DNA from: Paenibacillus sp. FSL H8-0048
GTDB lineage: Bacteria > Bacillota > Bacilli > Paenibacillales > Paenibacillaceae
Reading direction: 5' to 3'
Length of the DNA: 64,000 bases
NCBI RefSeq assembly: GCF_038002825.1
Contig: NZ_JBBODF010000001.1
Coordinates: 3,968,001 to 4,032,000 of the forward strand
Position numbers and translations under genes: made by a program
Shown here: positions 50,114 through 58,683 of the stretch, piece after piece
How the letters are laid out: every line of letters starts with the position of its first letter
How positions within the stretch are numbered: position 1 is the first letter of the stretch
Notes under the pieces: model-generated
The model's input: the letters and a program-made list of their open reading frames with translations, nothing else
What the model was told of the DNA's origin: nothing
Databases searched by the model: none

Positions 50114-52564
50114 CTACTCCGCACCCGCCAGAATCTGCAGCTCTCCGCCCCCGGCAGTATCCGCCACCTGAACGATGATCGCACCGTTCTTGCCGTTCCG
50201 GGCCCAGCCCAGTGCCCCTTCATTCAGCTCCTCCAGACTAATCTCCGCCAGCCCCTCCACCGCAGCCACATTGAAGAACGGATAGCAGAGCGCGAACCGC
50301 AGCGTCTCCCGGCGCGGCTTGTAATCATGAACCGCATACGCCCACTTCAGCACCAGCGCATTTTCCTCCCCTTCAGCCTGCACGGTAAGCTCCGTATACT
50401 GCCCCATGCGGTAGCTGAAGCTGTGGCCGTCATCCTCATACAGCTTGAAGGAGGAAGAGAAGCCCGCAGCCGCTTCCGCCCCGTAGAGATGGAAGATGAT
50501 CGTCTCCTCCGTGTCCTCCAGCGCATACTGTCTCAGCGGGCCTTCGGCCACGAAGCTGCCTGCCTTCACATACATCGGCATGATATGCAGCGGTGCAGCC
50601 GCAAGAATATGGCGTCCGCCTTCATGAATCTCCCCGTCCCAATAGTCCAGCCAGCAGCCTTCGGGCAGATAGACGGAGCGGTGATCCGTATCCGGGCGGT
50701 AGACCGGGGCAATCAGCACATTTTCACCCAGCAGGAACTGGTCGCACAGGTTGGTCACATGCGGATCACGCGGATATTCGAGCACCAGCGGACGGATGAC
50801 CGGCAGACCGCTCATCTCCGCTTCATGAAAAAGATTATACAAATGCGGCATCCACCGGTACCTCAGCCCGATGAATTCACGCAGAATCCCTTCCACCTCT
50901 TCCCCGAAGGACCAGGGCTCCTGGCGCAGTGTTCCGATGGAGGAGTGATTCCGGCAGTAAGGGAAAAACACCCCCATTTGCGTCCACCGCACCAGCAGCT
51001 GCGCCGACGTATGATGGGCGAACCCGCCGATATCCGGCCCCGAGAAGGCCAGCCCGGACAGCCCCATGTTGAGCACCATCGGCATCGCCATCGCCATATG
51101 CTCCCAGAAGCTGCGGTTATCCCCGGTCCATACGGCTGCATAGCGCTGGATGCCCGCATACCCGGCCCGGGTCAGCACGAAGGGACGCTCGCCCCCCATA
51201 TGCTCGGCCAGACCCTCATAGGTCGCTTTGGACATCATCATCCCGTACAGGTTGTGGTATTCCTCATGGGTCACCGGCCGCCCGTTGTTGAAATGCATCA
51301 CATCCAGGTCCATTGTCTTGGTCTCATTGAAGACTGCCGGTTCGTTCATATCGTTCCAGATGCCCTGAATACCAAGCTCCGTGTAGTATTTGTGCAGATC
51401 CCCCCACCACTCGGCGGTCCGACTGTCGCTGAAATCAGGAAAGGCGCTGATCCCCGGCCACACCTCACCGAAGAATATATCGCCCTCCAGGCGGCGGCAG
51501 AAATGCTTTTCCAGCACCCCTTGCTTATACACCTCGTATTTAGGGTCTTTTTTGACGCCGGGATCGACAATCGGGACAATGCGCACACCCAGCTCCGCAA
51601 GCTCCGAGATCATTTTCTGCGGATCAGGGAAGTTGACAGGGTCGAAGGTGAATACGCGGTATTCGTCCATATAGTGGATATCCAGATAGATCACATCACA
51701 GGGGATGTTCTTCTCACGGAAGGTCTTGGCCAGCTGCAGCACCTCCTGCTGGTTCATGTAGCTGTAGCGGGACTGGTGATAGCCAAGCGCCCACTTGGGC
51801 GGGAGGGCGATCCGGCCGGTGAGCGTGGTATATCTTTTGACGACATCCTTCATCTCAGGCCCGTTAATGAAATAGATATCGTACGCTCCTGTAGAGCAGC
51901 CAATGGTAAAAGCAATGCCGTGCGAGCGCATGTCGAAATCACTCCGCCCCGTATTATCCAGAAACAGCCCGTAGGAGAGGTCCCCGTGCATGTGGATAAT
52001 GAGCGGAATAGACTCATAGAGCGCTTCAATCTCCGGCAGATGCGGGGCGAACACATCGGTGTTCCAGTTCGTATAACGCTCCCCCCGTTTGTCCAGGAAG
52101 CTCGACTTCTCACCCAGTCCGTAAAAATGAGAGTCCGGCTGCATATCATATTCGGCATGGCTTGCGCCGCGCGGGTTCCAGCTCGTCAGATTCTGCTGCA
52201 TGATCACCTTGCCGGATGTATTCTCCACACGAAGCAGAAATGAGGCCTTCTCAATAATCAGCCGGATGGCGCCCGTAGAGAAAATGAGCTGCTCCTCCGT
52301 CTCCTCTACCGGAAACAGATGCGGAATACAGCACTCCTTCAGCACCGCCTCCGAGGTGGTCAGGTCCGGTACCTTATCATGGAAGACCTTCATCCGGAAC
52401 ATATCATCGCTCAGGAAGATAAAAGCCATCCCGGCGCATTCCCCCCGGACGATGTAGATATTCTCGGAGCGTTCCCAGGACACCACGCTGCCCGGCGTGT
52501 TCCAGGTCTCCTTCATCACCAGCGGCCCCATCTTCTCAGGGCGTATCGCCTCACTGCTCTCCAT
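50114..52564 (-). CDS. Glycoside hydrolase family 31 (alpha-glucosidase-like)
   Basis: 816 aa. The GH31 catalytic motif GIWNDMNEPAVF contains the nucleophile Asp; the acid/base region is WTGDNRSFWEHM. An N-terminal beta-sandwich (residues 1-200) precedes the TIM barrel, and a C-terminal beta domain follows. Relatives are cytosolic alpha-glucosidases or alpha-xylosidases. No signal peptide is visible. GGGAGAGAAGATAC precedes the ATG. It is alone and may be controlled from the 200-base spacer to TspO. Confidence 0.93.
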   Translation of the reverse strand: MESSEAIRPEKMGPLVMKETWNTPGSVVSWERSENIYIVRGECAGMAFIFLSDDMFRMKVFHDKVPDLTTSEAVLKECCIPHLFPVEETEEQLIFSTGAIRLIIEKASFLLRVENTSGKVIMQQNLTSWNPRGASHAEYDMQPDSHFYGLGEKSSFLDKRGERYTNWNTDVFAPHLPEIEALYESIPLIIHMHGDLSYGLFLDNTGRSDFDMRSHGIAFTIGCSTGAYDIYFINGPEMKDVVKRYTTLTGRIALPPKWALGYHQSRYSYMNQQEVLQLAKTFREKNIPCDVIYLDIHYMDEYRVFTFDPVNFPDPQKMISELAELGVRIVPIVDPGVKKDPKYEVYKQGVLEKHFCRRLEGDIFFGEVWPGISAFPDFSDSRTAEWWGDLHKYYTELGIQGIWNDMNEPAVFNETKTMDLDVMHFNNGRPVTHEEYHNLYGMMMSKATYEGLAEHMGGERPFVLTRAGYAGIQRYAAVWTGDNRSFWEHMAMAMPMVLNMGLSGLAFSGPDIGGFAHHTSAQLLVRWTQMGVFFPYCRNHSSIGTLRQEPWSFGEEVEGILREFIGLRYRWMPHLYNLFHEAEMSGLPVIRPLVLEYPRDPHVTNLCDQFLLGENVLIAPVYRPDTDHRSVYLPEGCWLDYWDGEIHEGGRHILAAAPLHIMPMYVKAGSFVAEGPLRQYALEDTEETIIFHLYGAEAAAGFSSSFKLYEDDGHSFSYRMGQYTELTVQAEGEENALVLKWAYAVHDYKPRRETLRFALCYPFFNVAAVEGLAEISLEELNEGALGWARNGKNGAIIVQVADTAGGGELQILAGAE

Positions 52565-52762
52565 GTATCTTCTCTCCCTTCGCTGCTTGCTGATCTACTT
52601 CTTGACTACATATTACCCCGGGCCTAAGGAATACTATCCGTGATTGTTATGACCAATCGGTCATTTTTTTCGCCGGATTAGTCTTATTTGCTGCCAAAGC
52701 GGGTATATTCTATATAGGCCAAGGCCAAAACGTAGTTATTAACCAAGTTAGGGAGTGGTCAT

Positions 52763-53527
52763 ATGACTAGAACTAATCCTTATAAGTGGGGAAATTTGCT
52801 GCTCTTCCTCGGCGTCATTGTCATCAATACCCTTTCGGTCGTCCTGCCGCTTGGCGGGAACAGCACCGCCGAAATCTCGGACAGGTATCATACGTACCTC
52901 ACACCGGCCGGATATGCTTTTTCCATCTGGTCCCTGATCTATCTGCTGCTGGCCGGATTCATTATTTATCAGTTCCGCAAGGGTACCGGAGGCAGGGATT
53001 CCGTCCAGCGGATCGGGATCTGGTTCATGCTCAGCTGTATCTTCAATATGGGCTGGCTGCTCCTCTGGCATTATCTGTACATTGAGCTGTCGCTGGTGGC
53101 GATGGTACTTCTGCTGCTATCGTTAATCGTCATTTACCGCAAAACCCGCTTCATCGCAGATCCCACAACCGGGGAGAAATGGCTCGTGAAGCTGCCGTTC
53201 AGCCTCTACCTCGGCTGGATCTCCGTTGCTACTATTGTCAATGTCAGTGTTGTGCTGGTGAAGAACGACTGGGGCGGCTTCGGACTCAGCGGCATACTGT
53301 GGGCAGTCATTATGCTCTGCGTTGGTGCAGTGCTGGCTGTACTGGTAAGCTTCCCGTACCGGGACAGCATCTATCCGCTTGTCTTCGTCTGGGCCTACAT
53401 CGCCATTGCTGCGGAGCATAAGGACACGAATGAGGTGTATTTCACCGCATTGATTGCAGCAGGGCTTCTCTTGCTCTACAGTATTTGGCTGCTGCTGACT
53501 CCGCGCCGTTCCCGCAGCAGATACTAA
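52763..53527 (+). CDS. TspO/MBR-related tryptophan-rich membrane protein
   Basis: 254 aa with about seven membrane segments. The N-terminal part (NLLLFLGVIVINTLSVVLPL, TPAGYAFSIWSLIYLLLAGFIIY) resembles the TspO/MBR family start (FxIWxxIY), followed by SCIFNMGWLLLWHYLYIELSL and later helices with Trp clusters. Longer than classical TspO (160 aa), it belongs to the extended group. Ligands are tetrapyrroles or unknown. GGGAG is upstream of the ATG. It faces the GH31 gene divergently. Confidence 0.7.
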   Translation: MTRTNPYKWGNLLLFLGVIVINTLSVVLPLGGNSTAEISDRYHTYLTPAGYAFSIWSLIYLLLAGFIIYQFRKGTGGRDSVQRIGIWFMLSCIFNMGWLLLWHYLYIELSLVAMVLLLLSLIVIYRKTRFIADPTTGEKWLVKLPFSLYLGWISVATIVNVSVVLVKNDWGGFGLSGILWAVIMLCVGAVLAVLVSFPYRDSIYPLVFVWAYIAIAAEHKDTNEVYFTALIAAGLLLLYSIWLLLTPRRSRSRY

Positions 53528-53601
53528 ATAAATTGAACTGACTATTTTTCCATTTTGGGATTAGCCGTGACTCCAGAGAAGTTTTGGACTTCCGGCCGCT
53601 A

Positions 53602-53656
53602 TTGTCTGCAGATTTCTTGATTTATCCCGTTTTCAACGGTTGAAATCCGCAGACAA
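53602..53656. repeat. Foldback spacer between TspO-like and RidA genes
   Basis: TTGTCTGCAGATTTC (53602-53616) and GAAATCCGCAGACAA (53642-53656) are reverse complements but for one base. A smaller CCGTT-AACGG hairpin lies inside. The arms continue less perfectly into GGCCGC / GGCGGT. The 53528-53800 spacer holds no gene. Confidence 0.75.
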
Positions 53657-53756
53657 AGGCGGTCGCTACCGCTCCTCCAGTTCCAAAATTCCCTTCCGCC
53701 ACTTTCCCCTTCCCTTAAGTTTTCAAGTTCAATCTATGTAGATACGCTTATATATA

Positions 53757-53799
53757 CAAAAAAATCCCCGCACGCCAGCTTCACGTGCGGGGGATTTCG
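53757..53799 (-). terminator. Terminator of the ridA gene
   Basis: On the minus strand ATCCCCCGCACG... pairs with CGTGCGGGGAT (11 bp), followed by T7. Confidence 0.85.
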
Positions 53800-53835
53800 C
53801 TGTCCTATGCCTTGACCGCTTGCAACCGGCCCGGG

Positions 53836-54216
53836 TTATTTCTTGCGCGCTACCGCTTCGATCTCAACCAGCGCGTCCTTCGGCAGACGGGCTACCTCAA
53901 CGGCACTGCGGGCCGGGTAAGGCTCGGTGAAGAAGGTGCTGTACACCTCGTTAACCGCCGCGAAATCATTCATATCCTTCAGATACACGGTTGTCTTCAC
54001 CACTTGATCCATCGCTGCTCCGGCCTCTTCCAGGATGGCCTTCACATTGTTAAGCGACTGGCGCGCCTGCTCCTGCACACTGCCCGGCAGTTCCGCCGTC
54101 TGCGGGTCCATTCCGAGCTGGCCTGAAGTGTAGACCCAGTTGCCCGCAACAATTGCCTGGCTGTAAGGACCGATCGCTCCTGGGGCTTTGCTTGTAGCTA
54201 CTTGTTTTTTGGTCAT
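53836..54216 (-). CDS. ridA: RidA/YjgF/UK114 family protein (reactive intermediate deaminase)
   Basis: 126 aa with the family signature: GAIGPYSQAIVAGNWVYTSGQLGMDPQT, QARQSLNNVKAILEEAGAAMDQVVKTTVYLKDMNDFAAVNEVYSTFF and PARSAVEVARLPKDALVEIEAVA (Arg of the catalytic triad in ARSAVEV). It deaminates reactive 2-aminoacrylate/enamine intermediates of PLP enzymes. CAGGAGG is 9 bases before ATG 54216; the ATG at 54234 is in its shadow. It is single with its own terminator. Confidence 0.95.
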   Translation of the reverse strand: MTKKQVATSKAPGAIGPYSQAIVAGNWVYTSGQLGMDPQTAELPGSVQEQARQSLNNVKAILEEAGAAMDQVVKTTVYLKDMNDFAAVNEVYSTFFTEPYPARSAVEVARLPKDALVEIEAVARKK

Positions 54217-54325
54217 TATGAACGCCTCCTGCATGCTGTACGCGGCCTGTAGACCGCTATGTACATTCTATTAGTATGCTTATTGTAAGTCCTGGGGTCT
54301 GCGGTTTGCAAACCCTGCTGCCCGG

Positions 54326-55021
54326 CTAATGCTTGCCAATCACATGAATGACCTCATTCGTGTAGATGTGCACGCCGCCTGTATCAGCCTGGGCAATATT
54401 CATCATCGCCCGCGCTACCGTGGCGGCGGGAATGGCCCGGAACTTCGCAGCTTTGCCGACCATGGCGAAATCCAGCGCCTTCATCAGCACAGCCGCAGCG
54501 CGTTCACCCAGCCTGAATTCTGCCCGGTCACCCAGCAGCAGCGAAGGGCGGAACAGATGCAGCCCGTGGAATCCGGCAGCTATCAGCCCCTCCTCCGTCC
54601 GCCCCTTGATCCGGCTATAGAAGGTACGCGATTTGGCGCTGGCTCCCATAGAGGACACAGCCAGGAACTGCTTCACATTATACTCTTTGGCCAAGGACGC
54701 AGCGGCAAGCGGGTATTCCAGATCTACCCGTTCGAACTGCTCCTGCGAACCCGCCTGCTTAATTGTCGTTCCCAGACAGCAGAATACTGCATATACACCG
54801 GCGAATTGCCCGCTATATTGCTCAAGCCGGTCCCAATCCACTTGAATCTGTCTCAGCTTGGGATGCTCAAGCGCAAGCGGACGGCGGACCAGTACACGGA
54901 CCTCGTCCCAGCTCCCGCCCAGCAGATCCCGGGTCAGCGCACTGCCGACCAGACCAGTAGCACCCAGTACCAGCGCAACTCTTCTCACCGCAATAGCCTC
55001 CTTATATTCCTCCTTATTCAT
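54326..55021 (-). CDS. NAD(P)-binding Rossmann protein (atypical SDR)
   Basis: 231 aa with an N-terminal LVLGATGLVGSALTRDLL dinucleotide motif, DWDRLEQYSGQF, CCLGTTIKQAGSQEQFERVDLEYPLAAASLAKEYNVKQFLAVSSMGA and FYSRIKGRTEEGL. This is the YraR/HTATIP2-like atypical SDR group; no catalytic YxxxK is placed as in classical SDRs (YSRIK may be it). The role is unknown. It overlaps the MFS gene by 8 bases (start inside the end of that gene), so they form an operon. Confidence 0.85.
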   Translation of the reverse strand: MNKEEYKEAIAVRRVALVLGATGLVGSALTRDLLGGSWDEVRVLVRRPLALEHPKLRQIQVDWDRLEQYSGQFAGVYAVFCCLGTTIKQAGSQEQFERVDLEYPLAAASLAKEYNVKQFLAVSSMGASAKSRTFYSRIKGRTEEGLIAAGFHGLHLFRPSLLLGDRAEFRLGERAAAVLMKALDFAMVGKAAKFRAIPAATVARAMMNIAQADTGGVHIYTNEVIHVIGKH

Positions 55022-56288
55022 CCCGCAGAATACGGCGGCCCAGCAGCAGTGCCAGCAGTATCATCAGCACGCCTACCACTAACTGCATGCCGTAGATTTG
55101 CATCCACTGCGGCCATTCCTTAATCCATTCGTAGATACGGCCGCCCAGCAGCGGGCCGAAGAAGGCCGCCAGACCGGTGAGCGCCGCATACATCGCCATA
55201 TACATCGGCCGTTCGCGCTTTGGCGTATCCCCAATAATGAAGTTGAAAGCGAGCTGGTTGAAGCCGCCTACGCCCACGCCGAACACAATATGGGCTGCGA
55301 ATAACACAGGAAGCATCGGCAGCACGGACAAGAGCCCCCAGATCAGGGAAGAGAACGCGATAATCGGCAAGGTCCAGAGCAGCAGCTTCTTGTTACTGTG
55401 CCTGGCATTCAGGTTGCCCCATACATAGAAGCTGGCCATCATGAAGACCGTCTGCGCCACATTCAGCAGGGACAGCTTCTCATAATTGATATTCAGCAGC
55501 TGCAGCATGACATAGGAATATAGCGGTACGGTCAGGTTCTGCAGCAGCAGCCAAGCAGACAGGAACAGTGTGGATTTCATGAACAGCTTGTCCTGAAGCG
55601 GCTTCCTGAGCATCGGCAGGAAGGCCTTCTCTTCGGATTTCTCAAACGGCACATCCGGGTAGAAGAAGAATACCACGATGTTCGAGATTGAGAAAATCCA
55701 CACTACAATATACAGGATAAGGAATCCGTGTCCGCCCGGATAACGGTCCAGAATAATACCGCCCCCGTACATCACCAGGCTTCCCAGCGCATTAAGGAAC
55801 GTATTACGAATACCGAAATACCGGCCCCTTACTCTTGCAGGCACCAGGTCACTGATGACGGAGTTCCAGAGCACACCACCGGCGGTGTTCGCAATGAAAG
55901 CAATGGTATACAGAACGATGAAGGCGGTAACCCAGTGCTCTTGCGGAAAAATAAACGGAACCAGGCCCGTAGATCCCCACAATAGACGGTGTAAGCCAAT
56001 AAAAGTCACGAGCGCCCACTTACGGCTCGGCAGCTTCTGGATCAGGAAGGCCACACCGATCTGTGCGACGTTCACCAGCGTAGTAAGCGCCAGGACAAAT
56101 CCGATCTGACTGGAGCTGGCACCCAGGTATAACAGGAATCCTGTAAGAAATTGGCCTTGCAGCAGCACCTGGAATATGGTGGATGGTATCCCCTCAAAGG
56201 TAGCGATCTGCAGATTCTTGCGGTGTACGGAGGCCTTGCGCAAATCCTTGGAACGGTTCCGCAGCGGCCGGCTTCTCATGATGTTCAT
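55014..56288 (-). CDS. MFS transporter
   Basis: 424 aa, twelve predicted membrane helices; the loops GASSSQIGFVLAL, SDLVPARVRGRYFGIRNTFLN and GDTPKRERPMYMAMYAAL are the MFS A-loop-like repeats. No motif shows the substrate. Similar membrane proteins in Paenibacillus are annotated as MFS transporters. It is the first gene of an operon with the Rossmann protein. AAGGAGAG is ten bases before the ATG. Confidence 0.9.
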   Translation of the reverse strand: MNIMRSRPLRNRSKDLRKASVHRKNLQIATFEGIPSTIFQVLLQGQFLTGFLLYLGASSSQIGFVLALTTLVNVAQIGVAFLIQKLPSRKWALVTFIGLHRLLWGSTGLVPFIFPQEHWVTAFIVLYTIAFIANTAGGVLWNSVISDLVPARVRGRYFGIRNTFLNALGSLVMYGGGIILDRYPGGHGFLILYIVVWIFSISNIVVFFFYPDVPFEKSEEKAFLPMLRKPLQDKLFMKSTLFLSAWLLLQNLTVPLYSYVMLQLLNINYEKLSLLNVAQTVFMMASFYVWGNLNARHSNKKLLLWTLPIIAFSSLIWGLLSVLPMLPVLFAAHIVFGVGVGGFNQLAFNFIIGDTPKRERPMYMAMYAALTGLAAFFGPLLGGRIYEWIKEWPQWMQIYGMQLVVGVLMILLALLLGRRILRDE

Positions 56289-56389
56289 GGGGGAATGACT
56301 CTCCTTTGATGCGGCTTTTGCTTCATTCTACTCAGCACCAGATTCCTGTCAATATACCAAATTCACAAATAAAGTTGGAGCTGCGGGGA

Positions 56390-57805
56390 TTATACAGACG
56401 CGCCCGAATCCAGAGGTAAATGTAAGGAAAATATACTACCCTGGCCTTCGCGGCTATGCAGGGTAATGAAGCCGCCCAGTAGCCTGGCCAGATCATTGCT
56501 GATAGACAGGCCCAGTCCCGTACCGCCATACTTGCGGCTGACATTGATATCCGCCTGTTCAAAGGCTTCAAAGATCAGATCATGCTTCTCCGGAGGAATG
56601 CCGATTCCGGTATCCTGCACCTCAAAGGCAATCCACTTCTGCGAAGCAGCCCCCTCCTGACGTTCCACTACACGGATATTCATAGTGACCCCGCCAGTCA
56701 TCGTGAATTTGAACGCATTCGAAAGCAGATTGCGCAGAATCTGCTGCACCCGCTGGGGGTCCGTGTAGATTACGGCCGGGACCCCTTCGTCCAGAGAGAC
56801 ACTGAAGGTGAGCTGCTTCTGTCTGGCTAAGACGCCGAACTGCTGAACGAGCAGATCAGGGACCTCGCTGGTATTTAAATCCTCTATAATAATATCCAGC
56901 TTACCGGCCTCCACCTTGGACAGATCGAGAATATCATTGATGAGCGACAGCAGATCCTCCCCTGACCGGTGAATGATCCCGCCATATTCAGCAAGCTCCT
57001 CCGCACTCAGGGACTCATCGCCTTCTTCTATCATCTGGGACAGGTTAATAATGCTGTTCAGAGGGGTTCTCAGTTCATGGGACATGTTCGCCAGGAACTC
57101 CGATTTGAACTGTGAGGCGAGCATGAGCTGCCTGGCTCTTTCCTCAAGCACAATTTTATTCTTATGCAGCTCCTCCGTCTGTTCGGACAACAGCTCATTC
57201 GCTCTAATGATCTGTCCGGTACGCATCAGTTCCAGATGGAAATCGCGGATAATCAGCGCGAACAGAGCACTGAGGACAAGACCTGCAGGAAAGGTAACCG
57301 GCAGAATCTTCGTTATGTAATCATGTGTGGGAATGACCCCGAATACGGCAATATTCAGCACATTTACTACATTGACTACCAAGATGGTGACGATCCCCTT
57401 ATACATCAGCGAGGAAGACGAACGCTTCATCCATAAGCTCAGAGCGGCACAGACGAAGCCCAGAAGAGTCAGGTTCAGCACACCTACCAGGGCTGCGTCC
57501 GTAACTCCGAAGGTCAGGCGCGTAAGCCCGGTAGCGATTCCGATTATAATCAGTACCAGAGGCTGGGGATAAGCCAGCGTTGAAATGATCAGCGGTACGT
57601 ACCGCAGGTCAAAAATGACATGCTCATGCAGTCTGTAGCCGAAAAAGGTGCTGATCCAGCCCGCAAAGACCGCGAGCAATACCCAGCTTACTCTTTTTAC
57701 AGGCTCGGATGCGTGGGTTATGGTGTACTTGTATATTAGATTCGCCAGATACGACAGAGTGATTAGTAAAGCTGTATTCACAAAAAAGATTTTGACATAT
57801 TCCAT
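56390..57805 (-). CDS. Sensor histidine kinase with 5TM-type sensory domain
   Basis: 471 aa. Residues 1-180 form about six membrane helices of the 5TMR-LYT type (PLIISTLAYPQPLVLIIIGIATGLTRLTFGVTDAALVGVLNLTLLG is the characteristic core). A coiled coil follows, then HisKA (FLANMSHELRTPLNSI, His near 240) and HATPase_c (N-box NLLSNAFKFT, G1 VQDTGIGIPP, G2 GGTGLGLSI). It is likely a membrane stress sensor. No response regulator gene is adjacent, so its partner is elsewhere. GGAG is seven bases before the ATG. Confidence 0.92.
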   Translation of the reverse strand: MEYVKIFFVNTALLITLSYLANLIYKYTITHASEPVKRVSWVLLAVFAGWISTFFGYRLHEHVIFDLRYVPLIISTLAYPQPLVLIIIGIATGLTRLTFGVTDAALVGVLNLTLLGFVCAALSLWMKRSSSSLMYKGIVTILVVNVVNVLNIAVFGVIPTHDYITKILPVTFPAGLVLSALFALIIRDFHLELMRTGQIIRANELLSEQTEELHKNKIVLEERARQLMLASQFKSEFLANMSHELRTPLNSIINLSQMIEEGDESLSAEELAEYGGIIHRSGEDLLSLINDILDLSKVEAGKLDIIIEDLNTSEVPDLLVQQFGVLARQKQLTFSVSLDEGVPAVIYTDPQRVQQILRNLLSNAFKFTMTGGVTMNIRVVERQEGAASQKWIAFEVQDTGIGIPPEKHDLIFEAFEQADINVSRKYGGTGLGLSISNDLARLLGGFITLHSREGQGSIFSLHLPLDSGASV

Positions 57806-57943
57806 GGCTTCACTCCTGCAGCGAAAATAAGTTCACAATAATATCAATAGTATCACAATGGAGGAATGAAAACATGAAGCATGAGGGCTATTGCATATGT
57901 ATATGTATGAGAATGAAGGCTGCCGCATGTCGGGAAAACAGCA

Positions 57944-57977
57944 AAAGAGCGCAAATCAGGTAGGATTTGCGCTCTTT
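57944..57977. terminator. Terminator of csbD-like gene
   Basis: AAAGAGCGCAAATC pairs with GATTTGCGCTCTTT over a 6-base loop. It serves the minus-strand CsbD gene and may also serve the other strand. No gene is seen in 57806-57998. Confidence 0.85.
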
Positions 57978-57998
57978 CCTTGTATTGTTAACTGCTGA

Positions 57999-58202
57999 TT
58001 AGCTGCGGTGGGAGGACTCCCATTTATGGTACTCCGCTTCGGCTTCATCCTTGGAATGGCCGTAACGCTCCTGCAGCTTGCCTACCAGCTTGTCTTTTTC
58101 ACCGTCGATGATATCCAGGTCATCATCTGTCAGCTTGCCCCATTGCTTCTTGGCTTCACCTTTAATCTGCAGCCATTTACCTTTAATCACATTGTTATCC
58201 AC
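57999..58202 (-). CDS. CsbD-like general stress protein
   Basis: 67 aa, the CsbD fold: NNVIKGKWLQIKGEAKKQWGKLTDDDLDIIDGEKDKLVGKLQERYGHSKDEAEAEYHKW. Such proteins are abundant, hydrophilic and often sigma-B dependent in Bacillus. I could not confirm a sigma-B promoter here. The gene has its own terminator. It is divergent from the FMN-bind lipoprotein gene over a 480-base AT-rich spacer. Confidence 0.93.
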   Translation of the reverse strand: MDNNVIKGKWLQIKGEAKKQWGKLTDDDLDIIDGEKDKLVGKLQERYGHSKDEAEAEYHKWESSHRS

Positions 58203-58435
58203 TACAAGCTCATCTCCTTAGTTGTCTATTTAATGTCTGGCGAAAGCTTATAATTGCTTGTGATCTATTACCCCTATGACTTTTTGCTGAATCGCCACGG
58301 AGTGCAGGGCTGCACCTGCAACCGGGTGAAACCATGCAGAATAACTCAACTTTTGTCACATAAAAGTCTTTATAAAAAGCTATTCAACTATCTTAAAATT
58401 TGATATACTTCAGAAGTAAATTTATTTATGATTTA

Positions 58436-58660
58436 AGTGATTATTTTCACATGATACTTCCATAGCTTGTGCTAAAATGCCATCGAACAAGAAACGATAT
58501 GATTAAATTTTTTCTTATTGCCTGCCGATATATGTCGTATGCCTGCTACAAAAAGGGACTTAAGACCGAGATGAGAGTGACATTTATCATTTATAAAGTG
58601 ATTTTTATCACTTCCACCGCTATTAAAATGTTTTACATTTTAATATATATATTTTAAACT
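58436..58660 (+). promoter_or_regulatory. Promoter of the FMN-bind/NDH-2 operon with CRP/FNR-like palindromes
   Basis: The perfect palindrome AAGTGAT-ttttt-ATCACTT... at 58596-58613 and a second site GTGA-N6-TCAC at 58437-58450 match the CRP/FNR half-site rule. A third imperfect GTGA at about 58575. A promoter TTTACA (58632-58637), 17 bases, TAAACT (58655-58660) follows, then GGAGG and ATG 58684. No gene is seen in 58203-58683. Confidence 0.65.
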
Positions 58661-58683
58661 ATTTTCTTGGAGGTCATATCAAA

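Noticed and set aside
50000..52243. 747-codon plus-strand frame
   Set aside because: It is the shadow of the GH31 gene on the other strand.
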